The notes beneath the pieces are model-generated. The model ran no database searches. It was not told where the DNA came from and was given only the letters and a program-made list of their open reading frames with translations. From Flavobacteriaceae bacterium PS02338 (GTDB lineage Bacteria > Bacteroidota > Bacteroidia > Sphingobacteriales > Sphingobacteriaceae), in contig JASCOD010000006.1 in assembly GCA_029959615.1 (NCBI GenBank), positions 279,762 through 343,761 on the forward strand: a stretch of 64,000 bases of DNA, written 5' to 3'. Every line of letters begins with the position of its first letter. The stretch's first letter is position 1. The position numbers and the translations under genes were made by a program. This document shows, one piece after another, positions 61,001 through 64,000 of this stretch.

Positions 61001-64000
61001 ACGCTACCGGTGCTACGGTAACTGGTCTGCCAGCAGGCGTAACAGGTACTTATGCAGCAGGAGTGTTTACCGTTTCGGGTACACCAACGGTTAGCGGTGC
61101 CTTCAACTATACGGTAACGACTACAGGCGGCTGTTCATCAGCGAACTTGAGTGGTACATTAACAGTAACGCCAAATGCGACAATTGCATTAAGTAGTGCA
61201 GTGGGTACAGACACACAGACAAAGTGTATCAATGCGGCCATTACTGATATTGCCTATACTGTAAGCGATGCTACAGGAGCAACGGTAACCGGTTTGCCAG
61301 CAGGCGTAACAGGTACTTATGCGGCGGGAGTGTTTACCATTTCGGGTACACCAACTGCTAGTGGTTCTTTCAATTATACGGTAACGACTACAGGTGGCTG
61401 TTCGTCAGCTAACCTGAACGGTACCCTTACGGTAACGCCAAATGCGACGATCGCCTTGAGTTCTGCAGCTGCTACAGCAGCACAGACCTTGTGTATCAGC
61501 ACGGCGATTACCGATATTACTTATACTGTGGCTGATGCTACAGGCGCTACAGTTACTGGTCTGCCAGCGGGCGTGACTGGTACCTACAGTGCAGGCGTGT
61601 TTACGATTTCGGGTACACCAACTGCTAGTGGTACTTTCAATTATACGGTAACGACTACAGGTGGCTGTTCATCAGCTAACTTGGGCGGTACGATCACGGT
61701 AACGCCAAATGCGACGATCGCCTTGAGTTCTGCAGCAGCTACAGCAGCACAGACCTTGTGTATCAATACAGCGATTACGAATATTACCTATGCCGTAACC
61801 AACGGTACGGGAGCTACGGTTGCTGGTCTGCCAGCAGGCGTGACTGGTGCCTACAGTTCAGGTGTGTTCACGATTAGTGGTACACCAACAGCATCGGGTA
61901 CATTCAATTATACGGTAACGACTACGGGAGGCTGTTCGTCAGCTAACCTGAGCGGTACGATTACGGTAACGCCGAATGCGACGATTGCCTTAAGTTCTGC
62001 GGCGGCAACGGCTGCACAGACAAAGTGTATCAGCACAGCGATTACCAATATTACTTATGCCGTGACTAACGGTACAGGAGCAACGGTTACTGGTCTGCCA
62101 GCAGGTGTGACTGGTACCTACAGTGCAGGTGTGTTCACGATCAGTGGAACACCAACTGCTAGCGGTACATTCAACTATACGGTAACGACTACGGGCGGCT
62201 GTTCATCAGCAAACCTGAGCGGTACGATTACGGTAACGCCAAATGCGACGATCGCCTTGAGTTCTGCAGCTGCCACAGCGGCACAGACCTTGTGTGTCAA
62301 CACGGCGATTACCAATATTACCTACGCCGTAACCAACGGTACGGGAGCAACGGTTACTGGTCTGCCAGCAGGCGTGACAGGTACCTACAGTGCAGGTGTA
62401 TTCACGATCAGTGGAACACCAACTGCTAGTGGTACTTTCAACTATACGGTAACGACTACGGGCGGCTGTTCATCAGCTAACCTGAGCGGTACCCTTACGG
62501 TAACGCCAAATGCGACGATAGCCTTGAGTTCTGCAGCTGCCACGGCAGCACAGACCTTGTGTGTCAACACGGCGATTACCAATATTACCTACGCCGTAAC
62601 CAACGGTACGGGAGCTACGGTAACTGGTCTGCCAGCAGGTGTGACTGGAGCTTACAGTGCAGGTGTGTTCACGATCAGTGGAACACCAACTGCTAGCGGT
62701 ACATTCAACTATACGGTAACGACTACGGGCGGCTGTTCGTCAGCTAATTTGGGCGGTACGATTACGGTAACGCCAAATGCGACGATCGCCTTGAGTTCTG
62801 CAGCTGCTACAGCAGCACAGACCTTGTGTATCAACACAGCGATCACCAATATTACTTATGCGGTTGCTGATGCTACGGGAGCAACGGTAACGGGCTTGCC
62901 AACAGGCGTGACTGGTACCTACAGTGCAGGTGTGTTCACGATCAGTGGAACACCAACTGCTAGCGGTACATTCAATTACACGGTAACGACTACAGGCGGC
63001 TGTTCGTCAGCTAATTTGGGTGGTACGATTACGGTAACGCCAAATGCGACTATCGCTTTGAGTTCTGCGGCGGCAACGGCTGCACAGACCTTGTGTATCA
63101 ACACGGCGATTACGAATATAACCTATGCCGTAACTAACGGTACGGGAGCTACGGTAACTGGTCTGCCAGCAGGCGTGACTGGTGCCTACAGTTCAGGTGT
63201 GTTCACGATCAGTGGAACACCGACAGCATCAGGTACGTTCAACTATACGGTAACGACTACGGGCGGCTGTTCATCAGCGAACCTGAGCGGTACCCTTACG
63301 GTAACGCCAAATGCGACGATAGCCTTGAGTTCTGCAGCTGCTACAGCAGCACAGACCTTGTGTATCAACACAGCGATCACCAATATTACCTACGCCGTAA
63401 CCAACGGTACGGGAGCAACGGTTACTGGTCTGCCAGCAGGTGTGACAGGTACTTATGCCGCAGGTGTGTTCACGATCAGTGGAACACCGACAGCATCAGG
63501 TACGTTCAACTATACGGTAACGACTACGGGTGGTTGTTCGTCAGCTAACCTGAGCGGTACGATTACGGTAACTCCGGATGCGACGATAGCCTTGAGTTCT
63601 GCGGCAGCTACGTCTGCACAGACCTTGTGTATCAACACGGCGATTACGAATATTACCTATGCCGTAACCAACGGTACGGGTGCAACGGTTACTGGTCTGC
63701 CAGCAGGTGTGACAGGTACTTATGCCGCAGGTGTGTTCACGATTTCGGGTACACCAACGGCTAGCGGTACGTTCAATTACACCGTAACGACTACAGGTGG
63801 TTGTTCATCAGCTAACCTGAGCGGTACGATTACGGTAACACCAAATGCTACGATCGCCTTGAGTTCTGCAGCTGCAACGGCAGCACAGACCTTGTGTATC
63901 AACACGGCGATTACGAATATTACCTATGCCGTAACCAACGGTACGGGTGCAACGGTTACTGGTCTGCCAGCAGGTGTGACAGGTACTTATGCCGCAGGTG
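52093..64000 (+). CDS. Giant secreted surface protein, 3' end outside the window (at least 3,969 codons)
   Basis: ATG 52093 opens a frame with no stop to the window end. A signal peptide (residues 1-23, start MAKRVLFLFSLFLLLF, end VTYGQ) is followed by a long series of beta domains. From ~52162 to ~57050 they are DUF11/CARDB-like ('vkNtGataVsgykLkValsaG', 'FTITNNTTVAAEGIYVTSEL'). At ~57090-57310 lies an SprB-type repeat (GSITVTAPVGAGFTYSLDGG ... ASGCTSTATV). Two Ig-like CGTGN-type domains (57316-57870), a first He_PIG-like unit, and two YxWQxSTTSA Ig domains (58141-58730) follow. From ~58740 to the end runs an array of 89-91-residue He_PIG-like units. The protein is probably exported by type IX secretion to the cell surface as an adhesin or gliding-related protein (inference from family architecture). 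The sorting signal should be at the unseen C-terminus. Confidence 0.93.
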   Translation, partial: MAKRVLFLFSLFLLLFISVTYGQITTITQSSYRPTSLSVGGASGTFKVNIINTGATAVSGYKLKVALSAGAQYVAGTVVKGAGSTASITTNPTESSITDLQNPVFALPVIPSNANIFVEVNIALGCAYDNATASYSYSVVTAADAAPSGNPTASHAGLTTVITPTLSVKSVAMAAGSNSATFLNATEQRLIIIRNSGSINVSLPMLRSVIPTEQTVVSYTNVAATKTLTPSSSTLLGFSTNTLTIPTADIAAYISTGNSDNIFQPGEEITLVESTKLTTCVSSTLLSTYTAAVDLGATGSFCSPSAAVTNLMSQQASLAVLSGSFIQNIRGGWVGEGEISCTFSNTGSDGSRPNSAAAFSARFSASLINITSASVNGVTIPVVGGVIRIDQLNTDPGIAGLKDLDGDGFYDDMPGGTSFNVIVKYKVPNFAFATSFSLTTNTACGTAVNTNTGAATVYSISGIGLSSAFPVSQLVVGTSTTLAVYPSIGTFGGGPITFYYTISLPDGVEYDPSYLSGAVSVNGATIPVAHYSVSADRKSIQIGAPNGASYPARFAVIIPVKVVAQVTPSDLSDDLVTVRQRARFTQDIGYSTADDARLDADGYFSMSSLSYKMNYAVADPVLQCANTVVTTSFDAQRTSLTYSDQNQTIMASASNASLNRYAAFSRQKVTQVVEGTVNGNLAGNVWTIITYNAINANPNFKILGGRVLVNGVAKVSLGDASAFDADEYSATNLYHTIKLNLSSLSGMPALQNGDAIRLEVFTQVGYGSGSAITQNEPAYATSFSEFSGALYTVDNGVKNQCNRRVVDFTLGANALAPARYSTGTAAYGSQTFTTRNIVKGSGETTGSMPTSSQFPGEAMILWRGSAFTSVFAGMWAKTPGATYTVGYTDWATGITNYVNVPDPEITYGPTATYLYYDVANWPAELQNNGFTTSNFISLPSNLTSVVSKNETIVQTTRVNYSNYTQAEQQYRVAGISGSVTTNASPAMYYAFAPVINLLTQNVDGYAGKAALKLRVTNNTSFNQPINNMWVAVDVPAGMTVNSVTDVTNSASPINYTTANGGLLMYETGKYWIKAGDVNYSTPVKTYRDFTVNVSYNSCDVSTVKVYGAASAYGYPDNPAVGFATLGVTLAYFKAAIVNAVESNFTITPKATSLDLTTDVTTANNRFCTGGAGVTPHASFTITNNTTVAAEGIYVTSELPVGFNVVSGTSKITYFDYVTNAEKTINIANPVLISGNNYKWDIAKDPNVISAGVSTIAADGIKSKYYRLSFDGATACGYVSGSRLSPKAYTFGGCGATLGAYSISDPMYLAGAGAGAAQAVVIQVTDLNIKDQTGSTTLFKGRIVNSDAAPTGTGGSMQILFNEGINISGLVTYSINGGSSSTVAATNTTASGQRKLVFPIPAGIPSNGYMDFSLNLGVSNSGVVNCQDYELGVRSVSTIVLLCDGVACATDIINAQETRNLTVQKANIGFTGISGTSVFKNATTETATIKYKIINNTTAAVGILGPTSYVVDFFDDANANGTYDSGETIVKTENVSTAANLAVGASSAELTSTFDVPVSSVCNLKMTLRFGQNPRICSDVVNTVSVSYVGSAATFNTCNTVALGQTALTGVTYQWVGPVQYLSSSTVADPTFNFSGSLATTTTFTYNLLTTRPNGCVSSTTVAVTVPGLSKPALSIAQPGCGETTGSITVTAPVGAGFTYSLDGGAYTTAVTYSNLSIGSHSISAQNASGCTSTATVFTINSGTVVPVATFSYPQSTYCATGETPAPTVSATAGAPITGTLFSGPIGLRFKDSGSNINSTTGVIDLANSSPGVYTVALAYNNASCSGASAATFTVTIKGMPTATISYAGNPFCGTGNATPTITNTTPAAYGANTAGTFGSTTGLVINASTGVIDLAASTAGTYTVTYTFGNANGCTNTATTVVGIGAATFGLTSAAGTNAQTLCVNSAITDIVYEIKQATGATVTGLPTGLTYNYASTSASTGTVTISGTPSVSGVFTYTVTSSGGCAPATVTGTVTSNAVDAGIIGTDQTVCNNSAPALTSLTAATGVGTISYTWQRSTTSALAGFSTIPGATLADLNPGSITASTWYVRIATSTINGQSCTATSAAIKATVQALPPTAGAIGAAQTICTGATPNAFTSTTAGTVAAGSTLSYQWQSSTTSASAGFADISGATSATYASGALTQTTWFRRYTVGTLNGTACRSAAATTAIAVTINADAALTLSSAAATNAQTKCVNTAITNITYTVSGTGSAPTISGLPTGVTAAYNTGTKIYTISGTPTVSGTFAYTVTSTSSTGCATATATGTITVSPAATITLSSTTGTDAQSVCVNNAITSVVYSIGGTGTGATVSGLPAGVTYAYSSGSLTISGTPTAIANATYTITATGTCASATKTGTLSVTSAPTATLSSAAGTDAQSVNINTALTNIVYTTGGTITSATVSGLPTGVTGTFNSGTNSFTISGTPTVAGSFPYTITAVGNCQVTKTGTITVNGNASLTLSSAAGTNNQTLCINTAITNITYSSINITAVSATGLPTGVTGSFNTSTNVYTITGTPSVSGTFNYTLTGTGPGNSTTANGTIIVTPNATIALGSAAATAAQTLCISTAITNITYNVANATGASVTGLPTGVTGAYSGGVFTISGTPTVSGAFNYTVTTSGGCSSANLSGTITVTPNATIALSSAAATAAQTLCISTAITNITYTVTNGTGATVTGLPAGVTGTYAAGVFTISGTPTASGTFNYTVTTVGGCSSANLSGTITVTPNATIALSSAAATAAQTKCISTALTNITYAVGNATGATVTGLPTGLTGAYSAGVFTISGTPTVSGVFNYTVTTTGGCSSANLGGTITVTPNAAIALSSAAATAAQTLCISTAITNITYAVSDATSATVTGLPAGVTGTYAAGVFTISGTPTASGAFNYTVTTIGGCSSANLGGTITVTPNATIALSSAAATAAQTLCISTAITNITYAVTNATGATVTGLPAGVTGTYAAGVFTVSGTPTVSGAFNYTVTTTGGCSSANLSGTLTVTPNATIALSSAVGTDTQTKCINAAITDIAYTVSDATGATVTGLPAGVTGTYAAGVFTISGTPTASGSFNYTVTTTGGCSSANLNGTLTVTPNATIALSSAAATAAQTLCISTAITDITYTVADATGATVTGLPAGVTGTYSAGVFTISGTPTASGTFNYTVTTTGGCSSANLGGTITVTPNATIALSSAAATAAQTLCINTAITNITYAVTNGTGATVAGLPAGVTGAYSSGVFTISGTPTASGTFNYTVTTTGGCSSANLSGTITVTPNATIALSSAAATAAQTKCISTAITNITYAVTNGTGATVTGLPAGVTGTYSAGVFTISGTPTASGTFNYTVTTTGGCSSANLSGTITVTPNATIALSSAAATAAQTLCVNTAITNITYAVTNGTGATVTGLPAGVTGTYSAGVFTISGTPTASGTFNYTVTTTGGCSSANLSGTLTVTPNATIALSSAAATAAQTLCVNTAITNITYAVTNGTGATVTGLPAGVTGAYSAGVFTISGTPTASGTFNYTVTTTGGCSSANLGGTITVTPNATIALSSAAATAAQTLCINTAITNITYAVADATGATVTGLPTGVTGTYSAGVFTISGTPTASGTFNYTVTTTGGCSSANLGGTITVTPNATIALSSAAATAAQTLCINTAITNITYAVTNGTGATVTGLPAGVTGAYSSGVFTISGTPTASGTFNYTVTTTGGCSSANLSGTLTVTPNATIALSSAAATAAQTLCINTAITNITYAVTNGTGATVTGLPAGVTGTYAAGVFTISGTPTASGTFNYTVTTTGGCSSANLSGTITVTPDATIALSSAAATSAQTLCINTAITNITYAVTNGTGATVTGLPAGVTGTYAAGVFTISGTPTASGTFNYTVTTTGGCSSANLSGTITVTPNATIALSSAAATAAQTLCINTAITNITYAVTNGTGATVTGLPAGVTGTYAAG
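59827..64000 (+). repeat. Exact 267-bp tandem repeat array inside the giant gene
   Basis: The anchor (A)CGGTAACGCCAAATGC recurs at 59827, 60094, 60361 and so on to 63832: 15 consecutive spacings of exactly 267 bp (89 aa), the last unit cut by the window. Each unit reads about PNATIALSSAAATAAQTLC / ITNITYAVTNGTGATVTGLP / AGVTGTYAAGVFTISGTPT / ASGTFNYTVTTTGGCSSANL. Older, diverged 90-91-residue units precede it, with anchors at 59011, 59281 and 59554. Confidence 0.95.

Overview
The window comes from a low-to-moderate G+C member of the Bacteroidota, most likely Sphingobacteriaceae and Pedobacter-like. Evidence: several promoters carry the Bacteroidota -7 element TAnnTTTG; ribosome-binding sites are weak and A-rich; many lipoproteins have the 'SxCKK' type lipobox; and there are DUF5723, LuxC-type reductase/ferredoxin and SprB-repeat proteins. 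I found no rRNA, tRNA, CRISPR array or transposase gene. The genus is an inference.

Region 1 (1-24.3 kb) is ordinary chromosome. It starts with a LytTR response regulator cut by the window edge and a 50-aa membrane peptide (lmo0937 family). The rpmH-rnpA-yidD-tsaB cluster (ribosomal protein L34, RNase P protein, membrane-protein insertion helper, tRNA t6A synthesis) follows. Next come priA, pcm, a NamZ/DUF1343 peptidoglycan exo-muramidase, a LolC/E-type permease, a Ppx/GppA phosphatase, OsmC, a NatAB-like ABC exporter, an AI-2E family permease, a divergent Lrp/AsnC-EamA pair, and several unknown lipoproteins and outer-membrane proteins.

Region 2 (24.3-38.6 kb) holds a complete RND efflux operon (adaptor, pump, outer-membrane factor) and dnaJ-grpE separated by a 64-65 bp tandem repeat. 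It also holds an ftsE cluster, an acyl-CoA reductase divergent from a dicluster ferredoxin, and an RhtA-like exporter.

Region 3 (38.6-44.6 kb) is a galactose locus: a sodium/sugar symporter, galK, galT, and a Nudix/winged-helix regulator whose Nudix box has lost its catalytic glutamates. Two matching 25-bp palindromes (ATTAAATGT-N7-ACATTTAAT) lie upstream of the symporter and of galT and are the probable operators.

Region 4 (44.6-52.1 kb) is a gene-poor repeat island. Its only genes are two tandemly duplicated three-domain lipoproteins and one RelE/ParE-type toxin-antitoxin pair. The rest is twelve in-phase 7-bp arrays (consensus TYAGGRR), two degenerate 11-bp arrays, and several families of palindromic dispersed repeats, which also occur as single copies elsewhere in the window.

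Region 5 (52.1-64 kb) is the 5' part of one giant gene, open for at least 3,969 codons and running off the window. It encodes a secreted surface protein with DUF11-like domains, one SprB repeat, Ig-like domains and then an array of 89-residue He_PIG-like units at an exact 267-bp period. The least explained parts of the window are the repeat island (7-mer and 11-mer arrays, duplicated lipoproteins) and the homogenised array of the giant protein.
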